Of a stretch of DNA of 64,000 nt, positions 34,004-43,838 are shown piece by piece. Numbering within the stretch: position 1 is the first letter of the stretch; each line of letters starts with the position of its first letter. The DNA is from Steromphala cineraria (Eukaryota > Mollusca > Gastropoda > Trochida > Trochidae), in contig OU744733.1 in NCBI GenBank assembly GCA_916613615.1, forward strand, positions 35,999,939-36,063,938. The letters are read 5' to 3'. The notes under the pieces were generated by a model, which worked only from the letters and a program-made list of their open reading frames with translations, made no database searches and was not told where the DNA came from. The position numbers were made by a program, and so were the translations under genes.

Positions 34004-35217
34004 AAGGCATGAATGTTTGATAAAGTATGGCTGGAACAGACAGCACAAGGTGTAAGCTCATGTTACTTTAGTTTTGCACTTTCCAAAAATTGGTTGTACC
34101 AACAAATCATCATATGTGAATTTCTAATATAAAAAAATTGTTTTAAAGAAACACAACAATCAATTTTGCCAAGTTGAGTACTGATTTATGAGATTTTGGC
34201 TCATCCTTAGGCCTGGGAGAGAAAACATGCACATCAATGATATCTTGAATTCATAATTTTTTTTATTCTTAGTTGCACTGGTTGCATGTAAGCTGCTTCT
34301 AAATTCTAATTGCACCTGCTGAAATTAACTTGCAAAGGTGCAAGTTGTTAACAGCAAAATCAAAGCCTGCCCTGTGCCACAAGAGATCCTTACCCCATAA
34401 CAGCCACATTCCCACACCCCCCTTCCCCAAACCCCCATTCCCCAAACCCCCATTCCCCTACCCTGCATCAGCTAAAACAAAACCCTGTATCTGCCACGTT
34501 GAGTCATTTGGCATAAATCATTTTGAGATCTATCAGCTCAAAAAGGGAATGGAAAATTATTTCAAAATGATTTATGTTCATAAATTTTAGAATTTTATTT
34601 TGTTGCATTCATTGCAAAATACACTTTTTTCAAAACTCACAAAGAGAATGATTTTTATGTGCAAGATGTTAATGACCAATGGACCAATTCTTCTCATCAG
34701 TGTAGATTGTTCAACACACAAAGAAGGTGGTTGATTTAGCATGTGCATACTGTATATATATATTGCTTAAAGCTTTAGAAACAAACAAATCACTTTTTGG
34801 ATAACATGCACCTCTGTTACAGTTTTTTTTATTTCAAATCTATCTAGAAAATAGAAACCTGTCTATGTTTTAGAGAAGCAGAGTTAACTCCACATTCTCT
34901 TCCCACAAAGGTAATAAATATAAATGTCTTTAAGCTTCTTTTTTAATTAGACGATTTTGTTGCCTCGTAAGGGATTGGATGCAATTAAAGTTGTGCAATT
35001 AATTACCAACGCTGATCAACTTCACATGTCATTACTTTGACATCTGAATCATGCCAAAGACCTTGTAAAGAAATTACCTTTTCCATGAGAGAAAGTTTCC
35101 AGTGAATGTTTGCAACGAGGGGAACCTGCAAGATAGGTTTTATTCAACTAGAAGTTGGACTCACATTTCACGACTTTATCTACCTCTGTGGGGAGAGAAT
35201 GTTTACTCTTTTAGTTT
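34004..35217. other. No gene seen; CCCCATTCC tandem repeat
   Basis: Contains a short 15-bp array (CCCCAAACCCCCATT units, about 34413-34460). Remaining sequence is AT-rich and featureless. Confidence 0.45.
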
Positions 35218-35587
35218 TTAAAGGGGCAGTAGCACGTTAGCGTAGTAGCATAATTTTAAAATTTGAATTTCTCACTGATAATTGTAAGTGAATGCTAAAT
35301 ATATTATTTTGACAGTATCAAAAATCTCATTACACAAGCCAATCATCCATTCTCAGAGGACAAAGAATGAAGATTCACATAAAATCCATTGGCGGCCATT
35401 TTTTTGTGAACGCCTTTAATTCATTTTTTGTAAGAAAAGGAATCGCATGGCTAAACTTAACGTTATATATTGGAATTATTACTGCTCCATTTTGTTTAAA
35501 TACATTGTCTTTCAATTGAAAGCATTAATTTTCATTTTCCTTACATCACCCAAAATCCCCCCTTAAAACGTGCTACTGCCCCTTTAA
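35218..35587 (+). mobile_element. TTAA MITE copy 3
   Basis: Element 35222-35583 (362 bp) between TTAA sites; same orientation as copy 1. A small insertion (GCGTAGTAGC) follows the left terminus. Internal markers CAATCATCCAT and GGCGGCCATT are present. Confidence 0.92.
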
Positions 35588-36339
35588 GGCTTGCAGTTGT
35601 AGTTGATCGTTTAGGGAAATCATAAAATATATCACCAGAAATTAAGGCAATTTAACATGAATTTAACCTAACACAGGATCTGCTAATTTTTACCAAAATG
35701 TGTAATTTGTAATAACAGACATTTTTATTGTTGGCTTACATACCGGTAGAGCTTTAATTTGGTAAAGATCAGTTGAGCGAATAATATTAACTTGTTGAAT
35801 AAAATCTTAAACACTTTCATGGTTGTTTCATTATCATTGTGTCACCATTGTTTAGGTGGTTTTCTCACTGTGGCATCATGAATGTGATGAATACTATAGA
35901 TTCTGATTGGTTCTCCTGGAAAATCAAACACAATCAATTTTGGATTGAACGTCCTCTGATTTTTATGGGGGGTTAACCAAATAATTTGAGGTAGATAAAG
36001 TATTTTATACAGAATAAGAAGTTTAAGTGGTCAATCAGCGCCACATGCAGCGGGCTTCCTTCGATTACGGCAACAATACAGTGACGTCATTCACGCGAGC
36101 AGTTATGACGTCATAATCCTTGACAACGTCATATTGGTTTTCTGTTAGAATCATCTATTTGATTGATAGGGATGTCTCAGTCTATATTTTCAACAAGTAA
36201 TGGAATCACACTTTTTAAGTGGTACGATATTAATAGCTGCATTGAACAAAGTGAGAAATATATTTGATAGACACATAGGGTTAGCAAAAACCCCGGCACA
36301 GACGAGTTCATTTTTGTTGCCGGAAGTGAGGACATTTTA
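35588..36339. other. No gene; two perfect CRE-like octamers
   Basis: TGACGTCA occurs at 36082-36089 and 36106-36113, with a related AACGTCAT near 36125. These match the CREB/ATF consensus, but no adjacent gene was found, so any role is unknown. Confidence 0.4.
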
Positions 36340-36507
36340 CAAAGTGCAATTCGCTTATACAAAGAGTTCACGATTTCTAGGCCTTATGGTTCTGGAAAAG
36401 AAGTCGAAATTTCCACAAAGTTTACGGACGGACGGATGGACGGACGGAACCAGACAACATGCCATGCCATAAACCCAGCGGGCCTTACCAGGTCAGATGA
36501 GCTAAAA
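36340..36507 (+). mobile_element. Helentron-like family C, right-end fragment
   Basis: Matches the last part of the copy at 55757-56144: CTAGGCCTTATG, TCTGGAAAAGAAG, ATGCCATGCCATAA, GGGCCTTAC and the terminal tag complement GATGAGCTA (36496-36504). A (GGAC)n run at 36426-36447 precedes the right hairpin. The left end is missing or diverged. Confidence 0.75.
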
Positions 36508-37040
36508 AGTTACAAACTCAGACTAACCAAAGCAGCAAAAGTCCTATTTAATCATACTCTTATTTTCACATATGAGTATCATTACCCGGTAGTTATTTTT
36601 TTTCTTTTACTGCTTGAATAAAGTTCCATTAATTCATACGCCATTTCATATAATCAATGAAGTGTTTTCAGAGGCAGATAACAATAACATTACAATCCTG
36701 ACATTGATATTAAAAGTACAAGCTAGATCACATCCCGACACATCATATCTGATTGCAACAGCTGTTTGTCAAAACTTTATAGTACTGACTCTAATAGCAC
36801 CATTCTCCTGTATAACCATTGTGATATTATTTATAATTCAAATAAATACGTTCAGTTAAAATCAATTTTCGTTTTACACATCAATCTAACTAACAAAACC
36901 ATCCAATTCATTTATGCATTGGAGTTGATTTCAGAAGTCTGTATGTTGTTACAAAAGTAAATAAATTTTATCATTTAAGTGGCTGATCTATCAGTGTTTT
37001 GGCTAGCTGCCATTTTAATTTTTGTGAATATGACATGAAA

Positions 37041-37440
37041 CAAGAAGACATGGTCATCAACATCCCCCGCCAAATAATTTTTCAGTAAACCTCTTCCTAC
37101 ATAACCTGCAATATGTAATTGCATAACTCTCCACAGAGTCCAAAAATACGGAATAAGTGCATTAACTCCTTAAAAAAAAACAATTGCACGGTTCTGATTT
37201 TCGAACTAAATCAAGGTATTGAAGCCCTGAAGACAAACAGCAAATTTGATTATTTTTTCTTAAATAGTTTCTGAGAAAAAAGTTGTCCCCTTTGATGACT
37301 CCCTCAAACAGAGGCCACAAACACGGAACACGGGCAATAACTCTGTACAAAAATAAAATAACTGCACGATTCTGATTTTTGAACTCCATCAAGGTATTGA
37401 TGCCCTTAAGACACACAACAAATTTGGTTATTGCCAAAAA
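37041..37440 (+). mobile_element. Helentron-like family D copy, cut by the DIRS element
   Basis: Starts GAAGACATGGTCATC and CATCCCCC, like the left end of the complete copy at 52958, and continues with matching body (AATAACTCTGTA, GAACTCCATCAAGGTATTGA). The match stops exactly where the DIRS terminal repeat begins, so the DIRS element appears to have landed inside it. The expected right end was not found on the far side. Confidence 0.65.
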
Positions 37441-37441
37441 T

Positions 37442-37639
37442 GAAACAATCACAATTATTGTTAGTAATTATAAGAAAACTTACCTCTAAACCAACATTGA
37501 CTTATTTCTCTCTTTCAGAGAGATCGTACAGTGTGTGAGAATAAAAAAATTTTTTTTTAGTGGTATTCTTGTTGTTCTTCCCGATTATCTCCCCTTGAGT
37601 TACTTCCCTTGAAATTCAAACTCAGCTGTCATTCTTTTC
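37442..37639 (-). repeat. DIRS 3' inverted terminal repeat
   Basis: The inner 158 bp (37482-37639) is the inverted complement of 43660-43818 with few changes, mainly in the A/T run. The outer 40 bp differ between the two ends, as in DIRS1. Confidence 0.93.
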
Positions 37640-37682
37640 GAAGACAGAAGCTGGATAACGGGGAGGAGGGTGGGCGTAATTC

Positions 37683-37777
37683 GTTGGTTTAGAGGTAAGT
37701 TTTCTTATAATTACTAACAATAATTGTGATTGTTTCATAATTATTGCGAAAACGGTTACCTCTAAACCAACATTGAC
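37683..37777 (-). repeat. DIRS internal complementary region
   Basis: 37683-37736 is the exact inverted complement of the element's 3' end (37442-37494); 37737-37777 is the complement of its 5' end (43838-43798). The two complements meet at 37736/37737. In the DIRS1 model this joined copy templates closure of the circular replication intermediate. Confidence 0.93.
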
Positions 37778-38477
37778 AGAATACCACGTAAGGAGGAGGG
37801 TATCCAGTCCTTACAATTTAAAACCCAGATAGAGAAATTCACTCTCTAGATAACGGATTTTAATATTAAAATTACGACCTCAGAGGAGATAATCGTAAGA
37901 ATAACGGTAAAAATTTCGAAATTTTCGTCCCAATTTGATCCGAATAACGGTTAAACTGAACGAATTTTCTAGATAGACCTTCATTATTTGGGAATCTTAA
38001 CGAATTAATTACCCAAAAAGATCGTATTTTTGGCGGAAAAACACCAAAATATTAAGGATGTACGTGAAAATCATGGAATTTTCCCGATATTTAGTGTATA
38101 ATACGAATAAAACGTAATTCGAGATAAATTCGGGAAGAAAATATAGATACCGAGTTTGATTCTAGAATGGTAATTTCTTCTCAAACAAACATTCTCTCCA
38201 CTCCTTAATAATGTTAAGGTAGGGATGTGCTGGGGAGAATTAGTGCTGAACTCGAACTAGTAGTTAGAGAATCCCGTTGTGATTATACCACGTCACAATT
38301 CACCAACAACAAACGAAAGGTTAGGGATGAACATAATTTTACCCAGCCCTTAGTATTGTGCGGGAAGTACTATGGAAATATGCCCACCTAAACTTATGGT
38401 TGTAGTCCACCATCTTGTTGATAGGTCGGGACTGGAATCCACTCACTCCCGGGACGTCCCCCCCCTGAAGGAGTGGG

Positions 38478-41378
38478 TCAGGCAGAGAGGTGCTGAGCCG
38501 CCACCAAAGGACCTAGTGACGACAGGCCCCCCAGCAGAGAGGCGATGTCTCGGAGATAGGCTCTGGTAAAGGCACTTGAAGATTTCCACTGACATGAGGC
38601 TACTATCTGATCAATGGAAACTGACTTCCAGGCAGCTAAGGAAGTGGACAAGGCTCGAATTTCGTGAGGAGAGAACTTGGCATCTACCGTTTCTTGGTCA
38701 GCTGTGGAGTAGGCCAAAGTAATAGTCTTACGTAGCCACGAAGCAATGGTATTCTTGGTGATTTCCGAGGATAAGGCGGGTATACATGGTAAGAAAAGTC
38801 GCCTTCTACCTTGTCTGATAGGGTGAGTTCTGACCAGATACCAACGAAGCGCTCTTACTGGGCACAGAGATCGAGATTTGTCCTTAGAATCTTTAGGCAC
38901 AGGTAGGGCCGGGAACGAATATACTCTAGCCCCCAGGGGACCAGAAGCCGTGGACTGATTTTTGGCCAAGAATTCAGGGAGAGCTCTGAACGAAACCGAC
39001 GTATACTTGTGGGCAAAATCGATTGAGGAGACGTCAATGGCGTGTAGTTCCGAAACTCTGGCGGCAGAAGCAAAAGCTATCAGAAACGCTGTCTTCCAAG
39101 CAAGGAACTTTAGTGAAGTGGTGCTCAATGGTTCATAAGGTGGCCGTTGTAGGGATTGAAGTACCAGAAGCAGATCCCATTTGGGGAAAATATTTGGTGA
39201 TCTAATGTCCTGCAGTTTGAAGGATTTAATGAGTCTAGTGAGGGTTACTTCCGAGCCAACATTTAACCCTTCCAATTCCGCAACTGAGGCTATCGCAGAT
39301 CTGTAGCCTTCGATCGTTCCCGCCTTCAACTTGCGCTCTAGCCGAAGGTGGTTCAGAAAGTCTGCTATGATGGGCATAGACAAGGGGTCTTTGGCTAATC
39401 CTCTGACTGCTCTCCACTGTTGGAATCTAATCCACTTGCTATCGTAGAGTGCGGAAGTGCTAGGTCTAATGGATCTTGCAATAGCATCTGAAGTTTCTTG
39501 TGCATATCCTCTTCCTCGGAGTGTTCTCTGGATATTTTCCAGACGTGAAGGTTGAATGTCTGGAGGTTTACCATGTCCGGCTGCCAGGTTGGCTGCTGCA
39601 GTAGGTTCCACCACTGGGGAAGCTTCAAGGGGGGTTCCATGAGAAGGTTCAATAACGATGGGAACCAAGCCCTCGTGGGCCACGCCGGAGCTAGTAGATA
39701 GACTACGCACTTGTGTTGTCTCACCTTGTTGAGAACATCCGGAATCAACTTGAAAGGAGGAAAGGCATAAGCTATTAGATTCTCCCAGGATATTGAGAGA
39801 GCATCGACCGCTAGGGCTTGTGGATCCGGTACTGGGCTGACGAAACACGGAAGTCTGTAGTTTAATGCCGTTGCAAACAGATCCACTTGAGGTGTTTCCC
39901 ATTTTTCGGCGATCAGCTTCATCACTTGTGGATGAATCGTCCATTCTGATGAGACAATGAGCCTCTTTCTGGATAAGGAGTCCGCTAGGAAGTTCAACTT
40001 TCCTGGGATGTGCCTGGCCTGTATGGATATCGTCCAAGCGTCTGATAAGGTGTACAGGTCCCTTGTGAGCTGCATCAGCGGGGCTGATCTGGTGCCGCCT
40101 AGTTTGTTGATGTACGCTACAACAGTGGAATTGTCTGTCGCAATCATAACGCTTGAAGCTTGTAGTAGGGTCTTCCAGTTGGCAATGGCTAGGAGTACCG
40201 CCTTCATTTCCAACGAGTTGATGTGCAAACTGGCTTCTGCATGACTCCAGGTCCCGCTCAGCATGTGCTGATTCCAGTGTGCTCCCCAACCCGCGTTCGA
40301 AGCGTCTGTGTAGATCGTATGTTGGGGCTGTGGTAGTGTAAAAGGGCAGCCTGTCATGACATGCGAACGTAAAGTCCACCATTGGAGCTCTCGGCAAACT
40401 ACGCTTGTAGGAGTGACCTTGGAATCTAGAGGTAGATGGCGGCAGGTGTTGACCCATGTCTGGACATGGCGCAGATTCAGACGGCCGCGTGTGGTAAAGG
40501 CCTGGATTGACGTAAGCGACCCTAGTAGGGACATCCACACCCTGAGTGAATGGAGCTTGCTGTTGTCCGTAAGCAGATGGATGGCAGCTTGGATGGAAAC
40601 CCAACGGCTCTCTGACGGGGCGATGGTGGAAGAGGTCGAGTCCAATATGGCTCCCAAGAATTTGATCCGTGGCGACGGGATAAACTCTGATTTGTCTGGA
40701 TGAACTATCCAACCCAGATGGGTGAACACGTGATTGACAAGTTGTAGATGCTTGAGCAAGATGTTGTTGTCCTGATGACGAAGCAGAAAATCGTCCAGGT
40801 AACTGTGAATGTATACGTGATGGAGATGAAGGAAGTGAAGCATCGGAACGGTGATCTTTGTGAACAGCCAAGGGGCGATAGAGATGCCGAAGGGAAGGAC
40901 CTTGAACTGAAATCGACGGCCGTTGATTGCAAAACGAAGGAACTTCCGGGATTTGAGATGGATGGGTACATGTAGGTAAGCGTCCTTTAAGTCTAGACTG
41001 GCAAACAGAGATAGAGGAAGGATCAGCTTGCGGATGTTGTTTAGCGATTCCATTGTGAATTTGGGAGGCCTGCTCAGAAAGGACTTGTTGAGGATTTTCA
41101 GATCTATTATCATCCTCATTTCTGGCGTATCCTTCTTGGGCACTAGGAAAACGGGTGAATAAAAACCTGGAGAAGCATCGGCGGGATCTAACTCCGAGAT
41201 GGCGTCTTTTTCTAACAGTTGCTCGACGGCTAAGAGCGCTGCTTGGAGCTTTGGACCTTGGAGGAAGAATCTTCTTCCCTGAGGGTGGACGGTCAAAGGC
41301 GGAGATTGATCCCACTGGAGCATGTATCCCGAGGCTATGATAGATAGGATCCAGGTGTCGGTGGTTACTATCTTCCAA
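38478..41378 (-). CDS. DIRS tyrosine recombinase frame
   Basis: Open for 966 codons with a non-ATG first codon, so the true start is unknown. The recombinase domain is the last third. Catalytic residues fit a tyrosine recombinase: R774 (AARVSEL), H905 and R908 (SPHEIR), W931 and the nucleophile Y941 (FTRAYLRD). It would join the circular cDNA to the target through a 3'-phosphotyrosine link. A SAM-like N-terminal part (LKAGTIEGYRSAIASVAELE) precedes it. The upstream 640 codons overlap the RT-RNase H frame by 1984 nt in another register and show the low-information composition of an out-of-frame reading, so only the C-terminal part is clearly protein. It is in the same register as gag. Confidence 0.88.
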   Translation of the reverse strand: MEDSNHRHLDPIYHSLGIHAPVGSISAFDRPPSGKKILPPRSKAPSSALSRRATVRKRRHLGVRSRRCFSRFLFTRFPSAQEGYARNEDDNRSENPQQVLSEQASQIHNGIAKQHPQADPSSISVCQSRLKGRLPTCTHPSQIPEVPSFCNQRPSISVQGPSLRHLYRPLAVHKDHRSDASLPSSPSRIHSQLPGRFSASSSGQQHLAQASTTCQSRVHPSGLDSSSRQIRVYPVATDQILGSHIGLDLFHHRPVREPLGFHPSCHPSAYGQQQAPFTQGVDVPTRVAYVNPGLYHTRPSESAPCPDMGQHLPPSTSRFQGHSYKRSLPRAPMVDFTFACHDRLPFYTTTAPTYDLHRRFERGLGSTLESAHAERDLESCRSQFAHQLVGNEGGTPSHCQLEDPTTSFKRYDCDRQFHCCSVHQQTRRHQISPADAAHKGPVHLIRRLDDIHTGQAHPRKVELPSGLLIQKEAHCLIRMDDSSTSDEADRRKMGNTSSGSVCNGIKLQTSVFRQPSTGSTSPSGRCSLNILGESNSLCLSSFQVDSGCSQQGETTQVRSLSTSSGVAHEGLVPIVIEPSHGTPLEASPVVEPTAAANLAAGHGKPPDIQPSRLENIQRTLRGRGYAQETSDAIARSIRPSTSALYDSKWIRFQQWRAVRGLAKDPLSMPIIADFLNHLRLERKLKAGTIEGYRSAIASVAELEGLNVGSEVTLTRLIKSFKLQDIRSPNIFPKWDLLLVLQSLQRPPYEPLSTTSLKFLAWKTAFLIAFASAARVSELHAIDVSSIDFAHKYTSVSFRALPEFLAKNQSTASGPLGARVYSFPALPVPKDSKDKSRSLCPVRALRWYLVRTHPIRQGRRRLFLPCIPALSSEITKNTIASWLRKTITLAYSTADQETVDAKFSPHEIRALSTSLAAWKSVSIDQIVASCQWKSSSAFTRAYLRDIASLLGGLSSLGPLVAAQHLSA

Positions 41379-41446
41379 TTCTGAAGGTATCGCCCCAGGC
41401 GACCCCCCACGGGCGAGGGGGAAGTCGGCTGGGTGAAGGGAGTCAT
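39395..41446 (-). CDS. DIRS reverse transcriptase-RNase H
   Basis: The first ATG is at 41446, 67 nt past the gag stop; the frame is open up to 41629, overlapping gag by 116 nt, so either internal initiation or a frameshift fusion could express it. Numbering the open frame from 41629: SLDLKDAYLHVP (211-222) carries the first RT Asp, SYLDD (276-280) the active-site pair; RNase H follows with YTDAS (440-444), E474 in LEMKA, TDN (498-500) and LADSLSR (548-554). The region after 570 (VDLFATALNYRL, YAFPPFKLIP, LAPAWPTRAW) is typical of DIRS polyproteins; an adenine methyltransferase domain is often described there, but I cannot confirm one. It copies the element RNA into cDNA. Confidence 0.92.
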   Translation of the reverse strand: MTPFTQPTSPSPVGGRLGRYLQNWKIVTTDTWILSIIASGYMLQWDQSPPLTVHPQGRRFFLQGPKLQAALLAVEQLLEKDAISELDPADASPGFYSPVFLVPKKDTPEMRMIIDLKILNKSFLSRPPKFTMESLNNIRKLILPLSLFASLDLKDAYLHVPIHLKSRKFLRFAINGRRFQFKVLPFGISIAPWLFTKITVPMLHFLHLHHVYIHSYLDDFLLRHQDNNILLKHLQLVNHVFTHLGWIVHPDKSEFIPSPRIKFLGAILDSTSSTIAPSESRWVSIQAAIHLLTDNSKLHSLRVWMSLLGSLTSIQAFTTRGRLNLRHVQTWVNTCRHLPLDSKVTPTSVVCRELQWWTLRSHVMTGCPFTLPQPQHTIYTDASNAGWGAHWNQHMLSGTWSHAEASLHINSLEMKAVLLAIANWKTLLQASSVMIATDNSTVVAYINKLGGTRSAPLMQLTRDLYTLSDAWTISIQARHIPGKLNFLADSLSRKRLIVSSEWTIHPQVMKLIAEKWETPQVDLFATALNYRLPCFVSPVPDPQALAVDALSISWENLIAYAFPPFKLIPDVLNKVRQHKCVVYLLAPAWPTRAWFPSLLNLLMEPPLKLPQWWNLLQQPTWQPDMVNLQTFNLHVWKISREHSEEEDMHKKLQMLLQDPLDLALPHSTIASGLDSNSGEQSED

Positions 41447-41513
41447 CAAATCCAAGTCGGGGGACGGAAGCGGTCGACAGGTTTGAGGGGAAGGAGACAG
41501 ACGAACGTGGCAG

Positions 41514-43439
41514 TCATCGTTTAAATCCACCTCTCGCTCCACGAAAAGACTTGCCTTGGAATTTCCCTGAAGCTCTAGATTGATCCCTGGATTGAGGGGG
41601 GTGGAAATCCCTGCGGCCGCGGGGACCACCTCGGAACTGTGATTGAGGCGGAGGCAACTGATTGGCTAGCTTGCTCTGGTTACTTGGCCTTGGATTCGAG
41701 TTGCCACGACGCTGGCCTTGGAAGGATCCCTTTGATAATAAGGCTTGCGTAAGCTTAAGATTGAGAGACTTGGTTGACATAGCATCTTGCGACTCGCTGG
41801 CTTGGGTGCAAGATCCATTAAATAGAGTTGGAGCCTGGACAGGTTGTGTAAGCAGGGAGTCCTTGACATCCAACGGAAGGTCTCTAACTCTAGACAAGTG
41901 CTGTTGCCTTTCCGCTAGTAAAACTCGGGCCATGGAATTTGAAGAAGCTGCTGCTAATTCTTGGGAGGCCACGAAAACAGAGTTCAGAAAACCATGGGCC
42001 ATAGCCACATCATCAGCTCTCATGGTTTGGAGTGCATCAGGAGCAATGTTGTCATAAGATGTAAACTTGACTGGGAGCATTTCTCTAACACCAGCGCAGA
42101 ACCAGTTGATGTAAGAAAGAATGTCCTGTGAAAGCCGTGCATTGCGATCGATCTCCATCAAGTCCGTTCTGGAAATGTTAACTTGATTGGCAGTCGTGGT
42201 ACGAGGGTTGAGCCTAGAGAAGTCCTTGTCCAAGGGAGGCAACTCCTGAGAAATAAATCTGTTATGGATCAAATAGGCAGCTCCTGACCTGAACTTGGGA
42301 ACAAACAGCTGCCCAGTCTGATTGGAGAGTTTCTCATTGATATCATTACAAGATGACTTGACAACTGAAGAATGAGGCAAAGACAATTTAGACGGACGGG
42401 AGGGGGGTAGGGACCCCGAATCCCCTAACTCCTGAGGCCTAGGAGAGGCCGTATCATCCGATAGTAGAGGAATAGTGCAGGGCTTCAAACGATGAAGATA
42501 CTCCAATTTGTCAGAATAATTCCACTCCGGATCAAGCGGAGATGAATAAGAGTCCGGTAGGATCACAACTTGTCCTTCATGCGAGGCTACAGTAAAATCC
42601 AACGAGTCCGTGTCTGTGGCTGAGTTACTCAAAGCTCCCAGTCCGCTTGGGTCATGAAGCACGGGAATCAACGGTGGATTGTCAATGCTAATAAATTCAT
42701 CTTGGGAGCCACCAGCCGCAGAAGCCGGCACGCGGGAACCCGCCTCACTCCCAGCCGCAGCCGTAAGTCCCGGGCCGTCCGTGCTAACGGTAGGCTTAAC
42801 GGGATCGGTCTGCTTGCCATGGACTCCCTGTGAAGCCCGTGCGCCGCTGGGCGCCGTGGCATTCGACAGTGTGCCAGAGGCAGTAGAGCTGGTTTGCCCG
42901 TGCCCGCCGTGGAGAACACTGGGCCCGTGACCCGTGTTTCCTTGGCTAGGCAGAGGAGCAGAGCCGACCGCCTCCTCCCTTGATACGTGGATCAGGGAGG
43001 CCGACCGCATACGGCTCGATGAGTCAGAGGACGGGTCGCCCGTGCAGCCTATCGCCGCGGGGTCTCCCTTAGGGGTCTCTAGCGCTGAGAAGCGCTTATT
43101 AGTGTCTTTCTTCAAGGACGCCATGTTTGAAGATAGGGACATGAGCATTTGTTTAATTTCTTCTAATTCCGACGGCTTAGAAGGAGTCTTCTCAGGGGGA
43201 GATTGTTTGATCTTCTTGGCAGGGGTAGATTTGGGAGCGGCCTTACGCTTGGGTGTCTTGGGTTTAGTGCGATTGTTATGCATCAATTGCCATTCATCAA
43301 GAGATAGGTGGTGACACATGAGACAACGATCATCATAAGTGCATGGTAACTTGTCACTACATCCATAACAAAGAGAATGAGGATCTCCTTTGCTCAGAAA
43401 GCGTTGACACTCAAGACACTTCTTTTGCAAGGCAGCCAT
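41514..43439 (-). CDS. DIRS gag-like protein
   Basis: 641 residues from the ATG at 43439; the frame is open slightly further without ATG. The N-terminus holds a Cys/His cluster (C8, C11, C24, C27, C33, C39, C42, then HH) that probably binds zinc. A lysine-rich stretch (KTPKRKAAPKSTPAKKIKQS) and a short heptad region follow. The middle is Ser/Gly/Pro-rich and disordered; the C-terminus is Gly/Arg/Gln-rich (GQRRGNSNPRP, FRGGPRGRR, ARGGFKR), suited to RNA binding. It is the first frame of the DIRS element and probably packages its RNA. No viral envelope or protease is present. Confidence 0.87.
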   Translation of the reverse strand: MAALQKKCLECQRFLSKGDPHSLCYGCSDKLPCTYDDRCLMCHHLSLDEWQLMHNNRTKPKTPKRKAAPKSTPAKKIKQSPPEKTPSKPSELEEIKQMLMSLSSNMASLKKDTNKRFSALETPKGDPAAIGCTGDPSSDSSSRMRSASLIHVSREEAVGSAPLPSQGNTGHGPSVLHGGHGQTSSTASGTLSNATAPSGARASQGVHGKQTDPVKPTVSTDGPGLTAAAGSEAGSRVPASAAGGSQDEFISIDNPPLIPVLHDPSGLGALSNSATDTDSLDFTVASHEGQVVILPDSYSSPLDPEWNYSDKLEYLHRLKPCTIPLLSDDTASPRPQELGDSGSLPPSRPSKLSLPHSSVVKSSCNDINEKLSNQTGQLFVPKFRSGAAYLIHNRFISQELPPLDKDFSRLNPRTTTANQVNISRTDLMEIDRNARLSQDILSYINWFCAGVREMLPVKFTSYDNIAPDALQTMRADDVAMAHGFLNSVFVASQELAAASSNSMARVLLAERQQHLSRVRDLPLDVKDSLLTQPVQAPTLFNGSCTQASESQDAMSTKSLNLKLTQALLSKGSFQGQRRGNSNPRPSNQSKLANQLPPPQSQFRGGPRGRRDFHPPQSRDQSRASGKFQGKSFRGARGGFKR

Positions 43440-43659
43440 TACGGGAAGACAAAGGAAAACGTAAGGAAAACTCACTCAAGACTGGAGACACTGATTAGCA
43501 CAGATAATCCACAGGAATCACACAGTAATCCAGGTGAACACAATAATCCGTAGGAATAACACAGTGATAATCCAGAAGAGTGAAAAACGTATCCAAAGCT
43601 TGAGTAAACTCAAGAAGAATTTCTCTCACACAAGTACGACCTAACCCTAGGCGTACAGA

Positions 43660-43838
43660 GAAAAGAATGACAGCTGAGTTTGAATTTCAAGGGAAGTAAC
43701 TCAAGGGGAGATAATCGGGAAGAACAACAAGAATACCACTAAAAAAAAAAAAATTTATTCTCACACTCTGTACGATCTCTCTGAAAGAGAGAAATAAGTC
43801 AATGTTGGTTTAGAGGTAACCGTTTTCGCAATAATTAT
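43660..43838 (-). repeat. DIRS 5' inverted terminal repeat
   Basis: Inverted partner of 37482-37639. The outer 20 bp (plus strand GTAACCGTTTTCGCAATAAT) reappear in complement in the internal complementary region at 37737. Confidence 0.93.

Larger units (their letters stand above)
37442..43838 (-). mobile_element. Full-length DIRS-like YR retrotransposon
   Basis: About 6.4 kb, read on the minus strand. It has inverted terminal repeats (43838-43660 and 37639-37442; 158-bp shared core containing CCTCTAAACCAACATTGACT), three open frames (gag, RT-RNase H, tyrosine recombinase) and an internal complementary region near the 3' end. Inverted rather than direct repeats and a tyrosine recombinase instead of a DDE integrase define DIRS elements. 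They are known to replicate through a circular intermediate that inserts by recombination without target duplication. All frames are open over long spans, so this copy may be young or recently active. Confidence 0.95.

Noticed and set aside
42668..43314. Several frames on the plus strand of the DIRS gag region
   Set aside because: Antisense shadows of the gag frame; no domain or initiation context.
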